NCBI GenBank assembly: GCA_045532035.1
Contig: JAZSFD010000004.1
Coordinates: 1-18,730, forward strand
DNA length: 18,730 nt
Reading direction: 5' to 3'
From: UMGS1052 sp045532035
GTDB taxonomy: Bacteria > Bacillota > Clostridia > Oscillospirales > CAG-382
Shown here: positions 1 to 6,234 of the stretch, piece by piece
How positions within the stretch are numbered: the stretch's first letter is position 1
Layout of the letters: each line of letters begins with the position of its first letter
Notes under the pieces: model-generated
The model's input: only the letters and a program-made list of their open reading frames with translations
What the model was told of the DNA's origin: nothing
Database searches by the model: none
Made by a program: the position numbers and the translations under genes

Positions 1-10
1 TCTTTCTCAT
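1..10 (-). CDS. start of a leftward gene (partial, first three codons only)
   Basis: On the minus strand an AGGAGG ribosome binding site (19-24) lies 8 nt before an ATG at 10-8, followed by codons for Arg and Lys before the window ends. The strong site and the elaborate promoter region upstream make a real gene start likely, but only Met-Arg-Lys is visible, so the product cannot be named. If the upstream boxes are Pho boxes, a phosphate-related gene would fit; that is inference only. Confidence 0.6.
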
Positions 11-83
11 TTGGAAATCCTCCTGTAAAATAATTTTTTCGGAAGCATGGACAAGTGTTTTGCACTTTTCCTGCTTACACTCT

Positions 84-265
84 TATGATAATACACAATC
101 TTTTTTTTTGCAATAGTTTCGGGAAGTTTGTAACACAACTGTAACATGACTGCACTTTGTGCCCTGCTTCCTTTCGGTTGCAAATTGATTGTACTGTTAT
201 AATACCGCACTCTTTTGTTTTTTGCAATAGGTTTTGCGACATTGTAACATGACTGTAACACAAGG
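84..265 (-). promoter_or_regulatory. tandemly duplicated promoter/operator module for the leftward gene
   Basis: Two imperfect copies of a minus-strand module lie exactly 114 bp apart. Each holds two TGTTACA boxes at 11-bp pitch, then 15 nt, then a TTGCAA -35, a 17-bp spacer and a TATNAT -10. Distal copy: boxes 254-260 and 243-249, -35 222-227, -10 TATTAT 199-204. Proximal copy: boxes 140-146 and 129-135, -35 108-113, -10 TATCAT 85-90. Box pairs on one DNA face upstream of -35 are typical of OmpR/PhoB-family regulators, and the Bacillus PhoP box is a similar 11-bp direct repeat. Assignment to PhoP is inference. The spacing itself is read directly from the sequence. Confidence 0.7.
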
Positions 266-306
266 GGGTTCCCTGCCAATCCAAAAAGATTGTGCGCTTT
301 TAAGAC

Positions 307-340
307 GAAAAAGACCCGGATTTTGTTCCGAGTCTTTTTC
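307..340 (-). terminator. intrinsic terminator after the DacF-like gene
   Basis: A 14-bp stem (307-320 with 327-340) and a 6-nt loop lie 18 nt beyond the stop codon. In minus-strand RNA the single mismatch is a G-U pair, so the stem is fully paired, and the 3' arm carries a run of five U. This orientation preference fits termination of the leftward ribF-dacF transcript. Confidence 0.85.
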
Positions 341-358
341 AAAGGGAAATTTTTCCAA

Positions 359-1777
359 TTATCTTCTGTATCTGCGCTGATTCTTTTTCGCTTTATAATA
401 TAGGAAGCAATAGCCCGCAAAAAGTATCACGGCGGCGATCACAGCGGTGATAAACCAACGGCCGGTGAAAAAGTCTGCCAGAATGTTCAGCACATAGAGC
501 AGATTGCTTCGTTCGATCGAAATGCCCGCCACAAGACTTGTGGTGCCCAGCGTCACCGTTCCCTTGTACTTTACCACAAGCTCGCCGAAGCTCTGCCCTT
601 TTTCAACAGGTGCTTTTGCGTCGGAAAGCACGCGGTTGTCGAGCAGGATATCCTTTTCGGCATCGAGATTGTTAGGCAGAAGAGCCGTTATGTCCTGTGC
701 CGCATGAAGTGTCACATGGTCCACCTTCGCCGCAAGCTCGACCGGGATCTCGCATTGAATAACTCCCGCACCCGCCACCTTTTGCACCGAAAAATTGTTA
801 AAGCAGCTGTTCAGAAGAGCCACCGCATCTCTGAAAGCGTAATTCTCCTTGTCGGTGCCCTGAGCGCCCATGACGATGGCAAGATATGAAAGTCCGTCGC
901 GGGAGGCGGCAGCGATGACGCAGTTTCCGCCCTCAGGCGTCGAGCCCGAGCTCAAGCCGAGTGTGCCTTTGTAAAAATAGTCAGCTTCGTTTTCGACACG
1001 CCTTATCATGCGGTTGCGGTTGTAAAGATAGCGACGGTCGGAGGTGAGGTTTGTCGCCTCAATGGTATAGTTCGTCGAGCTTGCCATCTTCACAAGCTCG
1101 TTTATATAAAAAGCGTGACTTGAAATTATCGCAAGATCACGGACGGTGGTCTTCATTTCAGGGTGATGAAGTCCTGTGGGGTTTTTGAAAACGGAGTTTT
1201 TTGCACCCAGCTCTTTTGCCCGCGCGTTCATCATTTCGCAAAAGCCGTCAACAGAGCCTCCGACATATTCGGCAAGCACATTTGCGCAGTCATTCGCTCC
1301 CGTCACAAGAAGTCCGTAAAGCAGCTCGCGCACCGTAAAGCCCTCCCCTGCCTTTATGGGTCGGGTGGGATTTATCCGGGTTCCTGCTGAGATCTTCACA
1401 GCGTTTTCAGAGGCATAGACCATCGTGTCAAGGTCAGGAACATTCTCGAAAACCACAATTGCCGTCATAAGCTTCACCGACGACGCCGGAAAGATCAGAA
1501 TGTCGGGGTTGTTCTCATACATCACATTTCCGGTGTCAAGATTTACCGCCATGGCATATATAGCATCAAGGGGAGCTGTTTCGATCTGCGCAAAATCAAA
1601 AAAAGTTTTGTTGTCAAGATACGAGAGAGGCTTTGACGAAAGCGCAACTTCATCGCCCGCCTTCTGTTCTTCGTCGACTGCAAACACAAAAAAATGCGAA
1701 AGCATCGGAAGACACAGAAGAACGCACATGACCCTTATAATAATAGGAAGAGTTTTTTCGTTTCCAGAGCCTTTCAT
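359..1777 (-). CDS. DacF-like serine D,D-carboxypeptidase homologue with degenerate active site
   Basis: This 472-residue protein has the layout of penicillin-binding-protein-type D-Ala-D-Ala carboxypeptidases, which trim peptidoglycan stem peptides outside the membrane. There is an N-terminal hydrophobic segment (about 11-34), a peptidase S11 domain with the SxxK motif at S99-K102 (PASSVKLMTA context), a C-terminal beta domain, and a transmembrane segment (about 441-461) followed by a basic tail. The family SxN motif reads G160-A-N and the KTG motif reads S276-S-G, although flanking residues align well. Two of three catalytic motifs are therefore altered, so carboxypeptidase activity is doubtful. 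The ATG overlaps the ribF stop as ATGA, with an AGGGAG site upstream, so translation is probably coupled. It could be an inactive wall-binding paralogue. The family call is secure; activity is uncertain. Confidence 0.85.
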   Translation of the reverse strand: MKGSGNEKTLPIIIRVMCVLLCLPMLSHFFVFAVDEEQKAGDEVALSSKPLSYLDNKTFFDFAQIETAPLDAIYAMAVNLDTGNVMYENNPDILIFPASSVKLMTAIVVFENVPDLDTMVYASENAVKISAGTRINPTRPIKAGEGFTVRELLYGLLVTGANDCANVLAEYVGGSVDGFCEMMNARAKELGAKNSVFKNPTGLHHPEMKTTVRDLAIISSHAFYINELVKMASSTNYTIEATNLTSDRRYLYNRNRMIRRVENEADYFYKGTLGLSSGSTPEGGNCVIAAASRDGLSYLAIVMGAQGTDKENYAFRDAVALLNSCFNNFSVQKVAGAGVIQCEIPVELAAKVDHVTLHAAQDITALLPNNLDAEKDILLDNRVLSDAKAPVEKGQSFGELVVKYKGTVTLGTTSLVAGISIERSNLLYVLNILADFFTGRWFITAVIAAVILFAGYCFLYYKAKKNQRRYRR

Positions 1778-2706
1778 AAGAGCTTCTCCCTTTCAAAATA
1801 ATCTTTTGCCTGTCTTACATTCTCTGCAATCTCATTTTTCAACGCCTCAAGCGATGGGAATTTTTTCTCATCACGCAAGCGTTTGCAAAACTCAATGCAG
1901 ATATCTTTTCCGTAGAGATCGCCATCATAGCCGATTATGTGAGTCTCGCAGAGCACAGGTTGATTTCCTTCGGAATTCACCGTCGGGTTTGTACCGACAT
2001 TTGTAACTCCCGCAAAAGCTTTGCCGTCAACATGGCAAAGGCTGATATATACGCCGTTTTTGGGTATGAGCTTTTTTTCGGGAAAAAGCTGATTGACGGT
2101 GGGCGAGCCAAGCTCGCGTCCGAGCTTTTTTCCGTGGACTACAGTGGCGCAGAAAGAATACCTCCTGCCCAAAAGCTCTGATACCCGTTCCATTTCACCG
2201 AGGCAGATAAGCTCACGCACGCGGGTGGAGTTGACAGGACTTCCCGAAAGCTCGACGCAGTCGAGAACAACGGCTTTTTTGCCGAGAGCTTCCATTTCCC
2301 TTTGCAAAGTCAAAAAATTCCCCGAGCGTCCGGCACCAAAGCTGTAATTATTTCCGCAAACAGCAATCTCGCAGCCAAGAGTACCGACAAGAATGTCGCG
2401 GCAGAACTGACTGCACGAAAGACCTTTTACCGAGCCGAAATCATCAAAGCAGAGAATATCCGCACCGAGTGCCGACACCGCTTTGCTTTTTTCGCAATTG
2501 TCGGTGATGAGCCCGCTGATACCGTTTTTGAAATTCAACGGGTGATCGGAAAAAGTGTAAACGCATGATAAAAGACCATTTTCCAGCGCAAGCGATACAG
2601 CTTTCCCTATGAGCGTGGCATGACCCAGGTGAACTCCGTCAAAATTGCCGAGAGCCACAACGCTTTTTTTATCAGAACTGTAATTCTTGCGATCGATAGT
2701 CTGCAT
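1774..2706 (-). CDS. ribF: bifunctional riboflavin kinase / FAD synthetase
   Basis: RibF phosphorylates riboflavin to FMN and adenylylates FMN to FAD in the cytoplasm. The N-terminal adenylyltransferase domain has the nucleotide-binding GNFDGVHLGH motif and the STRVREL stretch. The C-terminal kinase domain shows GSPTVN, the NGVY loop, GVTNVGTNPTV and CETHI, all in family order. I choose the ATG at 2706 (310 residues) because AAGGA lies 7 nt upstream of it; the in-frame ATG at 2724 has no ribosome binding site and would add six residues. It is the first gene of a two-gene operon with the DacF-like gene, which it overlaps by 3 bp. Transcription should start from a consensus promoter at 2754-2782. 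Length is typical for the family. Confidence 0.95.
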   Translation of the reverse strand: MQTIDRKNYSSDKKSVVALGNFDGVHLGHATLIGKAVSLALENGLLSCVYTFSDHPLNFKNGISGLITDNCEKSKAVSALGADILCFDDFGSVKGLSCSQFCRDILVGTLGCEIAVCGNNYSFGAGRSGNFLTLQREMEALGKKAVVLDCVELSGSPVNSTRVRELICLGEMERVSELLGRRYSFCATVVHGKKLGRELGSPTVNQLFPEKKLIPKNGVYISLCHVDGKAFAGVTNVGTNPTVNSEGNQPVLCETHIIGYDGDLYGKDICIEFCKRLRDEKKFPSLEALKNEIAENVRQAKDYFEREKLL

Positions 2707-2753
2707 TTTCGTTTCCTTTTTCATGATTTTGCACAGCGGAGCTTGTTATATAT

Positions 2754-2782
2754 ATGATACCCTTTTTCGTCGGCTATGTCAA
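2754..2782 (-). promoter_or_regulatory. sigma-A promoter of ribF
   Basis: On the minus strand TTGACA (2777-2782) is followed by a 17-bp spacer and TATCAT (2754-2759). This is a near-consensus housekeeping promoter, placing the start about 40 nt before the ribF ATG at 2706. Confidence 0.85.
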
Positions 2783-2808
2783 GGCACTTTTCGTAATACA
2801 AAAAAACA

Positions 2809-2824
2809 AAAACGCGTGCGTTTT
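2809..2824. repeat. near-perfect palindrome between divergent promoters
   Basis: AAAACGC and GCGTTTT flank a 2-bp centre. The central gap is too small for a good RNA hairpin, so a protein-binding operator is the likelier role. It lies between the ribF promoter and the promoter of the divergent gene, in an intergenic region of just over 300 bp that otherwise shows only A/T-rich sequence. Confidence 0.4.
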
Positions 2825-2924
2825 GCGCCCAAATCTGCATTCTTACGGCAAAGTCGGGCAAAATCACAAAAATTATTTTTGATTTTTTTCAAAAATACCA
2901 AAGAATCACTTCGAACACTTTTGG

Positions 2925-2953
2925 TTGTGGAGAAGTCAAAAAAAGGGTATAAT
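2925..2953 (+). promoter_or_regulatory. sigma-A promoter of the MogA-like gene
   Basis: TTGTGG (2925-2930), a 17-bp spacer and a perfect TATAAT (2948-2953) lie about 78 bp before the ATG at 3031. Confidence 0.7.
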
Positions 2954-3030
2954 TCTAAATGCACCCCAAAAATTCTTGGGAGAAAAACTTTTTTCCTAAT
3001 TATATATAAACACTTGAAAGGAATGATTTT

Positions 3031-3666
3031 ATGACAGATATGCCGGTGTTCGGCATACTTTGCTGCGGAAAAGATATCGGTGAGCTTTCCGAATCGGTGA
3101 AAGCCTGCGGATATATCACAGGCTTTTTGAAAGATGGGGGCTTTGTACTGGGAGGCTATCACACGGCGCTTGTGGCAAAAAGCGACGAAAAGCTTTTGAA
3201 AATGTGCGAAAGTAAGCTTACACATCTTTGTCGTGCCTGCGATGTGGTATTTACCGTCGGCTGTGACGGGTTTGCAGCCGATGACATTCTGCCTGAGATC
3301 ACAGTAAAGCTCTGTGACAGCGAAGCGGTGTTTTTTACCTCCAATCTCTGCGGAATATCAAACATTTCAAATTATGATGCTCACAACTCCAAAAAGAGAA
3401 AAACCTCCTTTCCTCCGTCAAGAAGCCGTGCCGGAGTGTTGGGAAAATGCCTTGTGCTTAACATCAGAAACGACCTTTCGTTCATAAAAGCGCTTCTTCC
3501 TCCTCTCATTCCCTCCATAGCCTTCGCCGCTTCGTGCCTTTCGGGAAAGGACGCGAATGTGTGCAAAAAGCTTAACGACTCACTGAAGCATTTTTGCGAA
3601 GCGCCCGACTCACAGAGAAAAATGTTTTTTGAAAACATTCAAAATTTCGAAATAAAAAACAGGTGA
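3031..3666 (+). CDS. divergent MogA/MoaB-type molybdopterin-binding domain protein
   Basis: I recognise this 211-residue protein as a distant relative of the MogA/MoaB (MoCF_biosynth) fold, whose members bind molybdopterin and adenylylate it during molybdenum-cofactor synthesis. The stretch at 71-91 (DVVFTVGCDGFAADDILPE) matches the family's TGGTG...D..PE core, but reads GCDG instead of GGTG. Later, S130-R-S-R-A-G-V-L-G-K and LVLNIRND (about 141-148) match the SR..AG..G..L..NLPG region, with PG changed to ND; a run of prolines and hydrophobic residues (156-165) follows as in MogA. An ATG with AAAGGA 8 nt upstream fixes the start. No other molybdopterin gene is nearby and the ligand-loop changes are unusual, so a role in cofactor synthesis should not be assumed. 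Family assignment is moderately sure. Confidence 0.6.
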   Translation: MTDMPVFGILCCGKDIGELSESVKACGYITGFLKDGGFVLGGYHTALVAKSDEKLLKMCESKLTHLCRACDVVFTVGCDGFAADDILPEITVKLCDSEAVFFTSNLCGISNISNYDAHNSKKRKTSFPPSRSRAGVLGKCLVLNIRNDLSFIKALLPPLIPSIAFAASCLSGKDANVCKKLNDSLKHFCEAPDSQRKMFFENIQNFEIKNR

Positions 3667-3719
3667 TTTGATTATTTTCAAATTTTAACCGACATTTGTT
3701 AAATGTATATTCATCATTT

Positions 3720-3749
3720 TTGTTGCGAAAAAGTATAAAATGGTATTGT
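3720..3749 (+). promoter_or_regulatory. possible promoter of the response regulator gene
   Basis: TTGTTG (3720-3725), an 18-bp spacer and TATTGT (3744-3749) are the best promoter-like elements in the A/T-rich stretch 3667-3835. A single TGTTACA (3795-3801), the same heptamer as the boxes at 129-260, lies 35 bp before the start codon, but one heptamer may be chance. Confidence 0.35.
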
Positions 3750-3835
3750 AAGATTATTGCATTATTGTAATAATGTATCATCATGTAAATATATTGTTAC
3801 AGGTTCACAAAAACTTTTGCGAACCGGGAGGATTT

Positions 3836-4525
3836 ATGGGACTAAAAATACTGATCGCCGATGATGACACAAACACTTGTGATTTGTTGAAGATCTGTCT
3901 TGAAAATGAAGACTATGAAATAGTTGTGGCAAACAACGGCGTGAAAGCTGTTTCCGCATTCAAAATTTACGAACCCGATCTTGTTCTTCTCGACATCATG
4001 ATGCCCGGCAAGGACGGCTGGCAGGTCTGCCGCGAGATCCGCGAAATCTCCTCCAAGCCCATTATCATGCTCACCGCGAAAAACGAAGTTTTTGACAAGG
4101 TCCTCGGTCTCGAGCTTGGAGCTGATGACTTTGTCACAAAGCCTTTTGATACAAAAGAGGTCGTGGCACGCATCAAGGCTGTTTTCCGCCGCTGCGCAGG
4201 ACACGAAAGCGATGATTCCGAAGTTGTGAAGTTTGACAACCTCGAGATCTCCTTGCAGAAATATGAGCTCAAGCTCAACGGAAAATCGGTGGATATCCCC
4301 CCCAAGGAACTCGAGCTTCTCTATTTCCTCACCTCCAACTACAACAGAGTTTTCACCCGTGATCAGCTTCTTGACAAGGTCTGGGGCTTTGACTATCTCG
4401 GCGACTCGAGAACTGTTGATGTACATATCAAGAGACTCCGCGAAAAGCTCACAGGCATCTCCGAAAAATGGCAGATCAAGACCGTCTGGGGCGTTGGCTA
4501 CAAGTTCGAGCTTCTTCAGCAGTAA
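3836..4525 (+). CDS. OmpR/PhoB-family response regulator (orphan)
   Basis: This 229-residue two-component response regulator has a CheY-like receiver domain (about 3-118) and a winged-helix DNA-binding domain (about 128-227). The receiver shows the acidic pocket D9-D10-D11, the phosphoacceptor D53 (LLDIMMPGKDGW), T80 and K102 (TKPFD). The output domain carries PPKELELLYFL, RDQLLDKVWG, SRTVDVHIKRLREKL and the terminal VWGVGYKF hairpin, all typical of the family. The ATG at 3836 follows GGGAGG at 3826-3831; an in-frame upstream ATG at 3773 lacks a ribosome binding site. No histidine kinase is adjacent: the next gene is on the opposite strand. The regulon cannot be named. Because its family recognises paired direct repeats, the boxes at 129-260 are one conceivable target (inference). 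Confidence 0.93.
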   Translation: MGLKILIADDDTNTCDLLKICLENEDYEIVVANNGVKAVSAFKIYEPDLVLLDIMMPGKDGWQVCREIREISSKPIIMLTAKNEVFDKVLGLELGADDFVTKPFDTKEVVARIKAVFRRCAGHESDDSEVVKFDNLEISLQKYELKLNGKSVDIPPKELELLYFLTSNYNRVFTRDQLLDKVWGFDYLGDSRTVDVHIKRLREKLTGISEKWQIKTVWGVGYKFELLQQ

Positions 4526-4536
4526 TAAGGAATATA

Positions 4537-4561
4537 AAACCGCATCTGAACGATGCGGTTT
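4537..4561. terminator. bidirectional intrinsic terminator
   Basis: A perfect 10-bp stem (4537-4546 with 4552-4561) with a 5-nt loop is followed by T on both strands. It sits between the convergent response regulator (stop at 4525) and lipoprotein (stop at 4565) and can serve both. Confidence 0.9.
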
Positions 4562-4564
4562 TTG

Positions 4565-5047
4565 TTATTTTGTAAGATCAAGTCCTCTCTCCCCCACCAT
4601 GACGCTTCCGTCTTTCAGGGAGATGTATGGCGAGAAAGATACCGTTTCATCTTTATAAGTAAATTCCACAGTCACATCGGAGAAAATATCGCTGATGTTG
4701 CAGCATACGATAAAAGGCTCTGCCTTGTCTTTTTCAAATATCAGGGCAGGTGTGTCTGAATCAATGCTGTTCTTGTAAAGCTTCATCCTCATCCCATCAT
4801 ACCGCGGGATTATCAGATAGTATTCACCGCCGGTAACATGGTGGCTTTCAACCTTTTCACTTTCAAGATAATTTTCGGCATAATGGGAATAATCCGGAAT
4901 GCCGCTGCCATTCATATCATATCCGAGATATGCAACGGCGTAAACATGATGGCTTTCAAAGGGTATGGTTTTTTCGTTCTTGTGAGAACATCCGACAAAC
5001 ACCAAAGAAAGAATGAAAAGAATAACTGCAAAAACACTTTTTTTCAT
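4565..5047 (-). CDS. small predicted lipoprotein of unknown function
   Basis: The 160-residue product has a lipoprotein signal peptide: MKK, a hydrophobic core, and FVGC with the lipidated cysteine at about residue 20. The mature part should sit on the outer face of the membrane. I do not recognise a characterised domain. Visible features are the repeated ESHHV pentapeptide, a DMNGSGIPD stretch that resembles an acidic calcium-binding loop, and many aromatic residues in a probable beta-rich fold. GAGG lies about 9 nt before the ATG. The gene faces the response regulator and shares its terminator, and diverges from the SLH gene at 5230. It appears monocistronic. I cannot infer a function. Confidence 0.8.
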   Translation of the reverse strand: MKKSVFAVILFILSLVFVGCSHKNEKTIPFESHHVYAVAYLGYDMNGSGIPDYSHYAENYLESEKVESHHVTGGEYYLIIPRYDGMRMKLYKNSIDSDTPALIFEKDKAEPFIVCCNISDIFSDVTVEFTYKDETVSFSPYISLKDGSVMVGERGLDLTK

Positions 5048-5134
5048 AAAATACGCCTCGCTTTCTTATATGTTTGATGTATTTTTTCAAAAAAAGTTCC
5101 GCAGAAAATAAAAACAAAAAGTAATACCTAAATA

Positions 5135-5163
5135 TTGCAATTGCAACACTTTTGTACTATAAT
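5135..5163 (+). promoter_or_regulatory. promoter of the broken SLH gene
   Basis: TTGCAA (5135-5140), a 17-bp spacer and a perfect TATAAT (5158-5163) stand 66 bp before the ATG at 5230. The -35 element is the first half of a TTGCAATTGCAA palindrome (5135-5146), which could also serve as an operator. Confidence 0.75.
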
Positions 5164-5229
5164 GAAAATATATCATCCTATGTTGGCAAAAATGCAAGCA
5201 AATGATAATTTTTGACGAGGAGACCGACC

Positions 5230-6018
5230 ATGAAAAAAAGATTATTAAGTATGGTTTTGTGTTTATGCATGCTTATTGGTATGGTAAGCATTTTTAATGT
5301 TACGGTGGAGGAACCCAAAGCCGGTGCGAAGCCTTCGGAAACCGCTTCCGTACCCGAGGATGCAAGCGTATATGTTACGGGTGTTGAATGGGAAGGAACG
5401 TTTGACAAAAACGGAAACTTTATGAGGAAGAAACCATATATAGTCAGAGTTTCAGTACGCATCAAGGAAGGTCAGGATAAATACATAAAATTCGTTTCCG
5501 GAAAAGCAAAGATCAACGGTGCAAATGCAAATGTTATTGAAATATCCGACGATAAACAGCAGGCAGTAATTACTCGCATGCTTACCGAAGGTATCAACAC
5601 AAGCGTAGTAAGCGGTCTGCTCAATGATGCGGATGTCAACATAATAACGATTTCTGTTCCGGAACCTGTTGCGGGACAGCTACCTTCAAAGGCAGTATCC
5701 CTTCAGGAAAGGGCAAAAACAACCATAAGCGATGTTGAATGGACGGGAAGATTCAGCCACGACGGCACATTTATTGCAGGTGCAGAATACTCGGTTAAAT
5801 TCAAGGTTGTTATAAAGAGTGAGTATAAAGAAGACTCCTACACCCTGAAGGATGCTTCAAAAATCACTGTGAACGGCAAGCAGGCAACTGTAAAAAAGAA
5901 AACAACCGCGAAGCTTATGTTACATATGAATTCAAACCCCCATTCCCGAGGGTCAGATCGATATGAGCTATGTGCTTACAAAAGAGCAGGCGGATCATTA
6001 TTTCGTGGATTATCATAA
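5230..6018 (+). CDS. N-terminal fragment of the SLH protein: signal peptide and two tandem repeat domains
   Basis: As sequenced, translation from 5230 gives 262 residues; the last part (after about 5897) is out of frame and meaningless. It begins with a classic export signal (MKKRLLSMVLCLCMLIGMVS). Two related units of about 100 residues follow, beginning near VTGVEWEGTFDKNGNF and ISDVEWTGRFSHDGTF; they share VEWxGxFxxxGxF, an alternating V/K strand pattern and a C-terminal VNG-type segment. I do not know a named family for them; an immunoglobulin-like or other beta-sandwich adhesion fold is plausible. A TTG at 5212 extends the frame but the ribosome binding site favours 5230. Confidence 0.65.
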   Translation: MKKRLLSMVLCLCMLIGMVSIFNVTVEEPKAGAKPSETASVPEDASVYVTGVEWEGTFDKNGNFMRKKPYIVRVSVRIKEGQDKYIKFVSGKAKINGANANVIEISDDKQQAVITRMLTEGINTSVVSGLLNDADVNIITISVPEPVAGQLPSKAVSLQERAKTTISDVEWTGRFSHDGTFIAGAEYSVKFKVVIKSEYKEDSYTLKDASKITVNGKQATVKKKTTAKLMLHMNSNPHSRGSDRYELCAYKRAGGSLFRGLS

Positions 6019-6234
6019 TGACGATTTAATATTCAACGATGAATTTGTAAACTACACAATGGACAATCCTTATGTTTTCGGCCTCGATATGCCGATTGAC
6101 CGTTATCTTGGAACTGCATATGATTACAAGAAGCCTGAATATCAGTTGTCGTATATAAAACGTATACTGTTTGATTATGAAAAAATGCTCAATACAGTGG
6201 TGAATTTGCTGAATGGTGTCATGAACTCAAAGAG

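Noticed and set aside
7..420. Minus-strand open frame of 137 codons containing an internal peptide repeat
   Set aside because: No ribosome binding site; it overlaps the DacF-like gene end and the terminator, and its peptide repeat is simply the translated duplicated promoter module, whose 114-bp period happens to be a multiple of three.
2687..3225. Open frames on both strands across the ribF upstream region
   Set aside because: They run over two clear promoters and into the MogA-like gene, with low-complexity Lys/Phe-rich translations and no ribosome binding sites.
3795..3801. Lone TGTTACA heptamers (also near 5917 and 18339, inside coding sequence)
   Set aside because: Single heptamers also turn up inside genes here, so without the 11-bp partner they are not evidence of an operator.
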